Below are positions 27,255 to 34,383 of a stretch of 43,301 nt of DNA, one piece after another (within the stretch, counting starts at the first letter, position 1; each line of letters opens with the position of its first letter). The DNA is from Actinomycetota bacterium. GTDB taxonomy: Bacteria > Actinomycetota > Acidimicrobiia > Acidimicrobiales > Ilumatobacteraceae. The notes under the pieces were generated by a model. It worked only from the letters and a program-made list of their open reading frames with translations. It made no database searches and was not told the DNA's origin. A program made the translations under genes and the position numbers. The stretch is taken from positions 1 through 43,301 of the forward strand of contig WLMZ01000015.1 of NCBI GenBank assembly GCA_009726095.1, given 5' to 3'.

Positions 27255-29045
27255 GTGTCTGCCCCGAATGTTCCCGCCAGCGCCAAACCACGTGCGTTCG
27301 TGCTCGGCGACGACCTGCGCTGGCGGGTCCCCGGTCGAATCGACCTCACCGTGTTGGCCATCATCGCTGCGGTCATCGCCCTGCCGCTGCGCGGGTTGTA
27401 CGCATCCACCGGCAGCACCATGGAGGAGGGCTTCATGCTCGTCTTCCCCGAGCGTGTAGCGGCGGGCGATGTACCCAACGTCGACTTCCTGCACCTCTAC
27501 GGTCCGGCATCGCTGGGTGTGCTGGCCCGCTGGTACGAACTGTTCGGCCATTCACTGGCCAGCGAGCGCACGTTCGGTCTGCTCCAGCACATCGGCGTCA
27601 TCTTCGCCGTGTACGCGCTCACCCGGGCGTGGGGACGCATCGCTGCCACCTCGTGCGCTGTTGCGTGCACGCTGCTGGTGCTCACACCGATCGGCCTTTC
27701 GGCGCTCGGCTGGGAGGGCGGCGTGGCGCTCGGCCTGTGGAGCATCGTCTTCGCCGTGCGCAGCCACAACATCGCCCAACAGCAGCACGGGCACGAGCGC
27801 GCCAGCAGCGCGCGCCGCAACATCGTCGTGGCCGGTCTGCTCGCCGGGCTCGCGCTGTGCTTCCGTCCCGATCTCGTGATCGCGCTCGGCCTCGCCCACG
27901 GCTGGCTGCTGCTGCGTCGCCGCCGCCGCCAGTGGCGCGGCTTTGCCGTCGGTATTGGCCTCGGCATCATCCCGATGGTCGCGCACATCATCCGGGCCGG
28001 CATCGTGCCGAGCATCCGCGGCATGGTGTTGGATCCCGTGGTGTATCTGCGGCCGGGTCGCGAGCTGCCCAGGCCCCCCAGCTGGAGCGTCATCGACGGC
28101 GCGTTACAGGCCGTTGCCGAGGGTCCCCCACCGTGGTGGCGACTGCCTGCGATCAGCGCCAGTCATCAGCTGTTCATCTGGTTCTTCCTGATGATCATCG
28201 TTGCGGTCATCCATGTGGTCGTTGCGTTCTTCGCGCTCCGCCGGGTCGGCAACCACGCCCGCGCCGTCACCATGATGGTTGCGGCACTCTTCGGGTTGGG
28301 CCTGATCCCCCAGGGCCTGCAGCGGCCTGACTCCACGCACCTGGCATGGGTCACCTGCGTTGGCTTCGCGTTGCTGCCCGTCAGCTTCATCGAGGTCAGC
28401 CAGTGGCGCCTCCCCCGCCTTGGTGCCCGGCCGCGGGCACTGATCGGCGGCGCACTGGTCGCTCTGCTCTTGCTCGTCGTGTGCCCGTTCTTCACCTATC
28501 GCGCCTACCTGCTGCAGGCCCGGGTGGCCGTTGGCAACAAGCCAGTGCCGTTCGAGGTGCAGCACAACGGCCGACAGTTCTGGATGGGCGAATACCATGC
28601 CGCCAAGGCCTCAAACGCACTGATCGCCGATCTGGCAGCGATGTCCTCCCCCGGCCAACGCCTGCTGGTCGGGCCTGCCGACCTCAGCCGCACCATCTAC
28701 AGCGACGTGATGTTCTATTACATGTTCCCGGAACTCACACCCGCCACCTACTTCATCGAGATGGATCCCGGTCTGGCCGATCAGGAGGGCTCGCGTCTGG
28801 CGAGCGACCTGCAGTCAGCCGATTGGGTCATCCTGTCCAACCTGTGGACCGGATGGAAAGAGCCGAACGCTTCGTCCAAACACGGCTCCGAAGTACCGAA
28901 CCAGATCATGGCCGATCACTTCTGCCGCGTCGGGACCTACGAGAACGGTTTGATGTTGCTCTACCGCCGCTGCACCACGGGCGATGGCGTGAACCCTGCC
29001 GATGTTGGCGAGCCATCTGCCCACCAACGCGAAGCGGGAGGCTGA
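27255..29045 (+). CDS. Large polytopic membrane protein, GT-C-like
   Basis: A 596-residue integral membrane protein. The first helix (LTVLAIIAAVIALPLRGLY) is followed by a loop with STMEEGFMLVFPERV and PNVDFLHLYGPASL. The paired acidic residues and the DFLHLYGP segment resemble the first loop of GT39-like proteins. About nine helices follow, then a soluble extracytoplasmic domain of about 150 residues (from NKPVPFEVQ) containing FYYMFPELTPATYF. The GTG at 27255 is followed immediately by a sensible N-terminus and preceded by a TAGCAT box. A methyltransferase gene begins 10 bases after its stop, suggesting a two-gene operon. Enzymatic role is inferred. Confidence 0.75.
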   Translation: MSAPNVPASAKPRAFVLGDDLRWRVPGRIDLTVLAIIAAVIALPLRGLYASTGSTMEEGFMLVFPERVAAGDVPNVDFLHLYGPASLGVLARWYELFGHSLASERTFGLLQHIGVIFAVYALTRAWGRIAATSCAVACTLLVLTPIGLSALGWEGGVALGLWSIVFAVRSHNIAQQQHGHERASSARRNIVVAGLLAGLALCFRPDLVIALGLAHGWLLLRRRRRQWRGFAVGIGLGIIPMVAHIIRAGIVPSIRGMVLDPVVYLRPGRELPRPPSWSVIDGALQAVAEGPPPWWRLPAISASHQLFIWFFLMIIVAVIHVVVAFFALRRVGNHARAVTMMVAALFGLGLIPQGLQRPDSTHLAWVTCVGFALLPVSFIEVSQWRLPRLGARPRALIGGALVALLLLVVCPFFTYRAYLLQARVAVGNKPVPFEVQHNGRQFWMGEYHAAKASNALIADLAAMSSPGQRLLVGPADLSRTIYSDVMFYYMFPELTPATYFIEMDPGLADQEGSRLASDLQSADWVILSNLWTGWKEPNASSKHGSEVPNQIMADHFCRVGTYENGLMLLYRRCTTGDGVNPADVGEPSAHQREAGG

Positions 29046-29055
29046 GCGTGTCGGT

Positions 29056-29850
29056 ATGGGGTTGATCACCGAGGTGAGGAACTTTTGGCAGCGACGTATT
29101 CACATTCCCGTCCGTGCCACCGACCTCGTGCTCGACATCGGCAGCGGCGACAAGCCGCACTGGCGGGCCGATGTGCTGCTCGACTGGTTTCCTGATGAAG
29201 CCAGCGCTGCGCAGCGCAGTGGCTATGCGAAGGCGCGCGTCAGCCGGCCACTGTTCCACGGCGATGCGTCGCGCATGCCCTTCGCTGATGGCGCATTCGA
29301 TTACGTCATCTGTTCGCACCTTCTCGAACACGTCACCGATCCTGCGGCAGTGATACTCGAGATGATGCGCGTCGGGCGCGCCGGTTACATCGAGGTGCCC
29401 GAGGCCGCCAGCGCGAAGATCGTCGACTTCCCCACCCATCTGTGGTGGTGCCGCCTCACCGACGGCACGCTTGATTTCGAGCCAAAGCACGCTGCGTCAT
29501 TCGACGCCGAGATCAGCGGATACCTGCACAGGAGCGGGCTCGAGCACGACATCGAACGGCTGCTGAACAGCCGTTTCGAGCACCGGGTCATCTCCCTGCG
29601 ATGGACCACCACCATTCCGTACACAGTGCGCGGGCCCGTCGATGCCGACCTCGTCGAGCAGTCGGTGGACGCTCCGGTGATACATCACGGCAAGACAGCG
29701 ATCGCCCCGGCAATCGTTGCCGCTACGGCCGCCACCATCGATCATGTGCTGCACCGCAGGCGTGTCACGTTCAACCGGGTGATGAAGCCCGAGTTCCACG
29801 TGGCGCCCGACAATGTTCTGACTGCCAAGATCTACCGGGTCGGCATCTAG
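29056..29850 (+). CDS. Class I SAM-dependent methyltransferase
   Basis: A 264-residue methyltransferase of the Methyltransf_11-like type. It shows motif I VLDIGSGDKPHW, the adenine-contact acidic residue in HGDASRMPFADGAFD, and motif IV/V in YVICSHLLEHVTDP. The ATG at 29056 is used, 10 bases after the preceding stop; an ATG at 29002 would overlap the upstream gene. The C-terminal half carries little that is diagnostic. Given its place behind a GT-C-like gene it may methylate a sugar, but small-molecule or lipid substrates cannot be excluded. It converges on dprE2 across 18 bases holding a short GCAGC/GCTGC hairpin. Confidence 0.85.
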   Translation: MGLITEVRNFWQRRIHIPVRATDLVLDIGSGDKPHWRADVLLDWFPDEASAAQRSGYAKARVSRPLFHGDASRMPFADGAFDYVICSHLLEHVTDPAAVILEMMRVGRAGYIEVPEAASAKIVDFPTHLWWCRLTDGTLDFEPKHAASFDAEISGYLHRSGLEHDIERLLNSRFEHRVISLRWTTTIPYTVRGPVDADLVEQSVDAPVIHHGKTAIAPAIVAATAATIDHVLHRRRVTFNRVMKPEFHVAPDNVLTAKIYRVGI

Positions 29851-29868
29851 GCAGCCAGCTGCGGTCGA

Positions 29869-30642
29869 TCAACCCAGCGGCAGGCGGCGGAACACGGCGC
29901 CGGGCAGGTGGCGCAGGATCATGAACACATAGCGCAGGATGCCTGGTGCCCACACCGTGCGCTTCGCAGCATGCAGGCCGCGAACAGTCGCCTCGGCGAC
30001 GGCCTCGGGCGTGGTGGAGAACGGCACGGCGGCCAGGCCAGCGGTCATCGCGCTGTGCACAAACCCAGGACGCACGATGAGCACCGTGGCACCCGTGCCA
30101 ACCAGGGAATCGCCGAGCCCCTGCGCGAACGCATCGATACCGGCTTTCGACGAGCCGTACACGAAGTTCGACTTACGGGTGCGCTCGCCGGCAACACTGG
30201 ACAGCACCACCAGCCGACCGTGTCCCTGCTTGCGGAACTGCGCAGCAACCGCCAGGCCGGAGCTGACCCCACCGACATAGTTCACGGTCACGGCCTCGGC
30301 GGCGGCAACGGGATCCTGATCGAAGTTGCCCTGATCCCCCAACACGCCAAAGGCCATGATCACCAGGTCGATGTCGCCGACCCGGGAGACCACGTCGGTG
30401 ATCAGCGCGGCATGCGTGGCTGGTTGCGACGCATCAAAGCGAACAGCGGTGACATTGCGGCCGTCTGCGCGCAAGGACGCAACCGCCTCGTCGGCTGCGG
30501 ATGGGTTGCGACAGGCCAGCACGATGTCGTGACATGTCGGCGACACCAGGGCGCGCACGATGGCAAGCCCGATGTCGCTCGTGCCCCCCAGCAGCAGAAT
30601 CGTCTGTGGCTGCGCGAATGCGTTGTGCATGAAGTGCTCCAT
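29869..30642 (-). CDS. dprE2: Decaprenylphosphoryl-2-keto-ribose reductase (DprE2-like SDR)
   Basis: A 257-residue short-chain dehydrogenase. It matches DprE2, which reduces the 2-keto intermediate made by DprE1 to decaprenylphosphoryl-D-arabinofuranose using NADH. The cofactor motif is LGGTSDIG (18-25), the active site is Ser148/Ser149 with Tyr162 and Lys166 in YGSSK, and the Rossmann and C-terminal segments (VWAPGILRYVF) fit the family. Position directly downstream of dprE1 on the same strand supports the assignment. The ATG at 30642 is used; one at 30630 would also work. The 61-base gap before it holds a 7-bp inverted repeat. Confidence 0.9.
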   Translation of the reverse strand: MEHFMHNAFAQPQTILLLGGTSDIGLAIVRALVSPTCHDIVLACRNPSAADEAVASLRADGRNVTAVRFDASQPATHAALITDVVSRVGDIDLVIMAFGVLGDQGNFDQDPVAAAEAVTVNYVGGVSSGLAVAAQFRKQGHGRLVVLSSVAGERTRKSNFVYGSSKAGIDAFAQGLGDSLVGTGATVLIVRPGFVHSAMTAGLAAVPFSTTPEAVAEATVRGLHAAKRTVWAPGILRYVFMILRHLPGAVFRRLPLG

Positions 30643-30647
30643 TCAGC

Positions 30648-30667
30648 CGACCGGACCAGGCCGGTCG
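30648..30667. repeat. 7-bp inverted repeat with 6-base spacer upstream of dprE2
   Basis: CGACCGG (30648-30654) and CCGGTCG (30661-30667) are perfect inverted repeats around ACCAGG. They lie 6 to 25 bases upstream of the dprE2 ATG in the dprE1-dprE2 gap. This could be an operator, or an mRNA hairpin setting the ratio of the two proteins. Confidence 0.4.
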
Positions 30668-30703
30668 ATCGTGTGTCGTCGAGGGGAAATCGGGAGAGGT
30701 ATC

Positions 30704-32068
30704 TCAGGCGATCAGGCCCAGGCGGCGACCGAGATCGCTGCGCCAGACGCCGGTGGGGTCAGAGCGGTTTCGCACGTCCTGCCATTCGGCCAAGCGCGGG
30801 TAGCCGCGGCTGATGGCCTGGGGCGTGGTGTGCGAATCCTTGGCCAGATAGTGCCGACCACCGGCATCGAGCACGGTGTGGTCGAGTTCGTGCAATATCT
30901 CGCCGAGGCCGCTGAACGATGCCGGGATGTCGAGCGCCAGGGTCCAGCCTGGTGCGGGAAAGCTGAGCGGTGCGGCATTGCCGGCCCCGAACCGCTTGAG
31001 CACGGCCAGAAAGCTGGCGGCCCCCGACGCTGCAAAGCGCTCGACGATGTGGCGAAGGGCGTCTTCCTGCCCGAAGGGCACGAGGAACTGGTATTGCACG
31101 AACCCCCGGGGACCATAGATGCGGTTCCACGAGCCGACCATGTCGAGGGGATGGAAGAACCCGGCGAGCGAGTGGATTTCATCGGTGCGGTACAGCGGCG
31201 CCTTGCGGAACCAGAACTCGTTGAATGCCCTGACCGACAAGTTATTGATCAGACTGACCGGCACCACGGGGGGCACGCTGGCCACCACGCGCGGATCGTA
31301 GTGCCGCGGCGAGGAGGTGGCAGAGCCTGTCAGTTGCTCGACCGTGGCGTGATCACCGCGGGTCAGCACGCTGCGACCAAGGTGGCGGCCTTTGGCCATC
31401 AGGTCGATCCATGCGACCGAGTACCGGTAGCGGTCGTCGCCTTCCTCCATGAGCGTGAGGATGTGCTCGAGGTCGTGGGCGCGTGTGGTGTCGACGATGC
31501 AGCGACTCGTCTCGATGGGCAACATGCTGATGGTGGCATCGACGATGGCGCCCGTCAGGCCCATACCGCCAATGGTCGCCCAGAACAGCTCCGTGTGCTG
31601 GCTCGGGCTGATCTCAAGGGTCGTGCCGTCGGCCAGCAGCAGGCTGATCCGTCGGACATGGTTGCCGAACGAGCCCTCGCCATGGTGGTTCTTGCCGTGG
31701 ATGTCGCTGGCAATGGCCCCGCCGATGGTGACAAAACGGGTTCCGGGTGTGACCGGCACGAAGTACCCCTGCGGCACGGTGACCCGCAAGAGGTCGTCAA
31801 TGCTCACCCCGGCACCCACCGTCACCGTGTGCTGCACCGTGTCGAGCACCGCATCGCCGGCGAGACCAGCAAGACGCAGGATCAATCCCCCGGCGTTCTG
31901 CGCTGCATCGCCGTACGACCGCCCGAGGCCACGCACGAGCGCGCCGCGCTCGGGGGCACCCACGACGGCATCGGCGATGTTGCCACGGCTCACCGGCAAG
32001 ACGCTGGCCCCGCTGGCAGTGGCGCGCCCCCATCCGGTGAGTCGCGTCGGGGGTGTCAGCTTGTTCAC
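30704..32068 (-). CDS. dprE1: Decaprenylphosphoryl-beta-D-ribose 2-oxidase (DprE1-like)
   Basis: A 454-residue FAD oxidase of the vanillyl-alcohol-oxidase fold that oxidises the 2-hydroxyl of decaprenylphosphoryl-ribose. Mycobacterial DprE1 is about 461 residues. Diagnostic features are GLGRSYGD (47-54), IHGKNHH (123-129) with the FAD-site His, GSFGNHVR (132-139) and YLAKDSHTT (407-415) with the conserved active-site Lys410. At the position of mycobacterial Cys387, the residue attacked by covalent inhibitors, this protein has Ala378 (GWTLALD; codon 30935-30937). The start is GTG at 32068. dprE2 follows after 61 bases. Assignment is strong because the partner genes for the same pathway are adjacent. 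Confidence 0.92.
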   Translation of the reverse strand: MNKLTPPTRLTGWGRATASGASVLPVSRGNIADAVVGAPERGALVRGLGRSYGDAAQNAGGLILRLAGLAGDAVLDTVQHTVTVGAGVSIDDLLRVTVPQGYFVPVTPGTRFVTIGGAIASDIHGKNHHGEGSFGNHVRRISLLLADGTTLEISPSQHTELFWATIGGMGLTGAIVDATISMLPIETSRCIVDTTRAHDLEHILTLMEEGDDRYRYSVAWIDLMAKGRHLGRSVLTRGDHATVEQLTGSATSSPRHYDPRVVASVPPVVPVSLINNLSVRAFNEFWFRKAPLYRTDEIHSLAGFFHPLDMVGSWNRIYGPRGFVQYQFLVPFGQEDALRHIVERFAASGAASFLAVLKRFGAGNAAPLSFPAPGWTLALDIPASFSGLGEILHELDHTVLDAGGRHYLAKDSHTTPQAISRGYPRLAEWQDVRNRSDPTGVWRSDLGRRLGLIA

Positions 32069-32098
32069 GGCATCGACTTTGGGCTGAACACGAACAGG

Positions 32099-32104
32099 AT
32101 GCTA
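32099..32104 (-). promoter_or_regulatory. Weak candidate -10 (TAGCAT) before dprE1
   Basis: TAGCAT reads on the minus strand 30 bases upstream of the dprE1 GTG in the 73-base gap after the methyltransferase. Beside it, AGCAG (32127-32131) and CTGCT (32138-32142) form a small hairpin at the methyltransferase stop. Together they hint that dprE1-dprE2 may have its own promoter. Confidence 0.25.
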
Positions 32105-32141
32105 CCGCCACCCACTGAGATGGTTCAGCAGTCAGTGCTGC

Positions 32142-32891
32142 TCAGTAGGGCCACTCAGGCTCAGGGCGACCGAACAACCGCCACAACCGGCCGAGCTTGA
32201 GGGTGATCAACACCTTCACTGCCAGGTTCTTCGCGAACCACGGCAACTGCACGAGCTGTCGCAGCGCGTTGATGACACGACTGCGCGTGCTGCCATCGAG
32301 ATCGGCGTGGTAAATGGTCATCGAACGGGCCCGGCCGACGTACCGAAAGCGTGTACCGAACATCAGCGTGCGCACGATGGCGCCCGTGACCCCGACCGAT
32401 GAGAACGAGTCATGGATCAACAGCGTGCCCCCGGGGCGAACCCGGGCACCCCACTGCTCGATGTCGTGTAGCGCTGGTGCGTATCGGTGGGCGCCGTCGA
32501 TGTAGAGCACGTTGATCGAGCCTTCGACCTGGGCGTGGGCGTCGTTGCTCATCGCTCGCACGTGCCGCACGCGTCCAGCCACACCGGCTGCGGCAAGGTT
32601 GGCGTTGAAGATGGCGTGGTCGCCCTCGGCCTCTTGCGCGAAGCCGTCGATCTCCTGCGGGCCGCGATCGTTACCGGCATGCGGATCGATGGCCACAATC
32701 GCAACGCCGTCGGGTGCCGCCGAGGCCAACACGACCGTGCTGCGGCCGCGGAAGCTTCCGATCTCAATGATCTGGTCACCGGCGTGACACGCCGACGCAG
32801 CGTCGAAGAGCGCACGCGCCTGGTCGGGCGACATCCACCCATCGATGCCTTCGACACTGGCGAGGATCTCATTGAAGGACTTCGAGCTCAT
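32142..32891 (-). CDS. Class I SAM-dependent methyltransferase (Methyltransf_24-like)
   Basis: A 249-residue methyltransferase. Motif I is IIEIGSFRGRST, the next acidic residue is in IVAIDPHAGND, and the family-typical YIDGAHRYAPALHDIEQW and LIHDSFSSVG follow, with the metal- or substrate-binding His and Asp. The ATG at 32891 overlaps the stop of the phosphoribosyltransferase by 4 bases (ATGA). This placement inside the arabinose-lipid operon suggests that its substrate belongs to the same polymer, for example O-methylation of a sugar or lipid carrier. It has no counterpart in the mycobacterial DPA gene set that I know of. A C-terminal basic helix (LGRLWRLFGR) could associate with the membrane. 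Confidence 0.85.
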   Translation of the reverse strand: MSSKSFNEILASVEGIDGWMSPDQARALFDAASACHAGDQIIEIGSFRGRSTVVLASAAPDGVAIVAIDPHAGNDRGPQEIDGFAQEAEGDHAIFNANLAAAGVAGRVRHVRAMSNDAHAQVEGSINVLYIDGAHRYAPALHDIEQWGARVRPGGTLLIHDSFSSVGVTGAIVRTLMFGTRFRYVGRARSMTIYHADLDGSTRSRVINALRQLVQLPWFAKNLAVKVLITLKLGRLWRLFGRPEPEWPY

Positions 32892-33757
32892 GTGATGTAG
32901 ACCCCCGACGCGAAGATGACCAGCCAGACAACACCCAGCACCTGCAACGTGCGGTCGGCTGCGAAGATCTCCTCCGGCGCCGCGCCGTGACCCTGTTCGA
33001 TGATCAGCAGATACCGAAGCAGCGCAATGAGCATCGGCACGATGGACAACTCGTACGAGGGCCAACGCGTGCCACTGATCTCCTTGGCCTCGAACGCCCA
33101 CAGGCAGTACGACACCAGCGCTGATCCGCAGCTGATGGCCAGCACCGTGCGCAGGTAGTCCATCGAGTAGTAGTCGAGCGTGGCGCGTGCCGTGGTGGGG
33201 TTGTCGCCGAGCTCACGCAGTTCGGCGTAGCGCTTGCCGGTCACGATGAACAACGATCCGAACGTGGTGCAGAGCACGAACCAGGTGCTCATGTGCACGT
33301 TGGTGCCGGCGGCGCCAGCAACGGCGCGCAGCACGAAGCCACTGGCCACCGCTGCAAGGTCAACGACGGCGATGTGCTTCCACAGCATGCTGTAGGTGCT
33401 GGTGAGCACGATGTAGGCCACACAGGCAGCACCCGCCTGCCAGCGCACCGCGAATGCCAGGGCGGGCCCGGCCAGCAGCAGCAAGGTGCCAATGATGCGG
33501 GCCAGTCCGATGGGTACAGCGCCGCTGGCGATGGGCCGGTTGCGCTTCCGTACGTGGGCCCGATCTGCTTCCACATCGAGAATGTCGTTCCAGTAGTAGG
33601 TACCGCTAGCGGCCAAGCAGAACGCAGCAAACGTCACGAGGGAACGAAGCAGCTGATCACCGTGAGACAGCACGCCGGCCGCACCCGGCGCGGCGAAGAC
33701 GAGGACGTTCTTCGTCCACTGCTTCGGACGGGCCTCCTTGAGCAGGGCGCCGATCAT
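32888..33757 (-). CDS. Decaprenyl-phosphate phosphoribosyltransferase (UbiA family)
   Basis: A 289-residue UbiA-superfamily membrane prenyltransferase. It resembles Rv3806c, which joins PRPP to decaprenyl phosphate to make decaprenylphosphoryl-5-phosphoribose, the first committed step to arabinose donors. The metal-binding NDxxDxxxD motif is NDILDVEAD (57-65), preceded by RPKQWTKN (10-17) typical of this group, followed by KRNRPIASG (71-79), and the second conserved loop is TGKRYAELRE (173-182). About nine helices are visible. The ATG overlaps the HAD gene stop (ATGA), and the stop overlaps the methyltransferase ATG. UbiA enzymes for quinone or heme synthesis are less likely, given dprE1 and dprE2 downstream. 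Confidence 0.9.
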   Translation of the reverse strand: MIGALLKEARPKQWTKNVLVFAAPGAAGVLSHGDQLLRSLVTFAAFCLAASGTYYWNDILDVEADRAHVRKRNRPIASGAVPIGLARIIGTLLLLAGPALAFAVRWQAGAACVAYIVLTSTYSMLWKHIAVVDLAAVASGFVLRAVAGAAGTNVHMSTWFVLCTTFGSLFIVTGKRYAELRELGDNPTTARATLDYYSMDYLRTVLAISCGSALVSYCLWAFEAKEISGTRWPSYELSIVPMLIALLRYLLIIEQGHGAAPEEIFAADRTLQVLGVVWLVIFASGVYIT

Positions 33758-34383
33758 GAGGGTATTTCCGGCACGGCTGACACCTGGCGGTCTTTCACGA
33801 GCATCTGATGGTGGGCGATCGAAAGCAGCTCTCGATCGCCGGCGCTGTCACCATAGGCCCACAGCTCTGCGTCGCTGAGGTTCTTGTCGGCCAACCACTG
33901 GCGCAGGCGCACCTCTTTTTCGGGCCCACGGCAGTTGCGCCCATCGAGTGTGCCCGTGAAACGGCCATCGCTTCCAACCGCTACCTCCGTGCACAGCACG
34001 CCGTCCACCCCGAGCATCTTCCCCAACGGGTGCAGGTACGAACCGAGCGATGCCGACACCAGCACGACCAGATGACCTTGTTGTTGGTGCCACTCGAGCC
34101 GACGCGGCGTATCGGCCCGCAGATAGGTGCCGCGCACCGTCTCGGCAAAGCGCACGCCGATCTGCTCCACGGCCCCGGACTCGCGGCCGGCGAACGCTGC
34201 GCGCACGCCGAGGGCCTTGAAGCGGTCGCGATCGCGCCGCGCCACGGCTCCCGCCAAGGCGATGGGGTGCGCCACGATCCCTGCGATCAAACGCGTGCGC
34301 CCGGCGAGCAGTTGGAGGAATGGCACCACGCAGTCGCGCGTCGTCAGCGTGCCATCGACATCGAATGCCGCCACGGTGGTCAA
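33754..34383 (-). CDS. HAD-superfamily phosphatase (HAD-IB, SerB-like), candidate DPPR phosphatase
   Basis: A protein of about 209 residues with all HAD motifs: nucleophile FDVDGT (7-12), motif II Ser in VLVSASLG, motif III Lys in GPEKEVRL, and motif IV GDSAGDRELL. It belongs to the HAD-IB/SerB-like phosphatases. The start is uncertain: TTG at 34383 overlaps the aroA stop by 4 bases (TTGA), while GTG at 34374 is the alternative; the longer open frame inside aroA is a shadow. It is coupled by an ATGA to the phosphoribosyltransferase, whose product must lose a 5-phosphate before DprE1 acts. A phosphoserine phosphatase or other small-molecule role is the alternative. Confidence 0.82.
   Translation of the reverse strand: MTTVAAFDVDGTLTTRDCVVPFLQLLAGRTRLIAGIVAHPIALAGAVARRDRDRFKALGVRAAFAGRESGAVEQIGVRFAETVRGTYLRADTPRRLEWHQQQGHLVVLVSASLGSYLHPLGKMLGVDGVLCTEVAVGSDGRFTGTLDGRNCRGPEKEVRLRQWLADKNLSDAELWAYGDSAGDRELLSIAHHQMLVKDRQVSAVPEIPS

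Noticed and set aside
29851-29862. GCAGC/GCTGC hairpin between the methyltransferase and dprE2 ends
   Set aside because: The stem is short with a 2-base loop and no T-run; it is too weak to call a terminator.
30560-32200. A 546-codon plus-strand open frame
   Set aside because: Antisense to dprE1, which has full family motifs. The plus-strand product has no recognisable motif and a compositional bias expected of a reverse-frame shadow.
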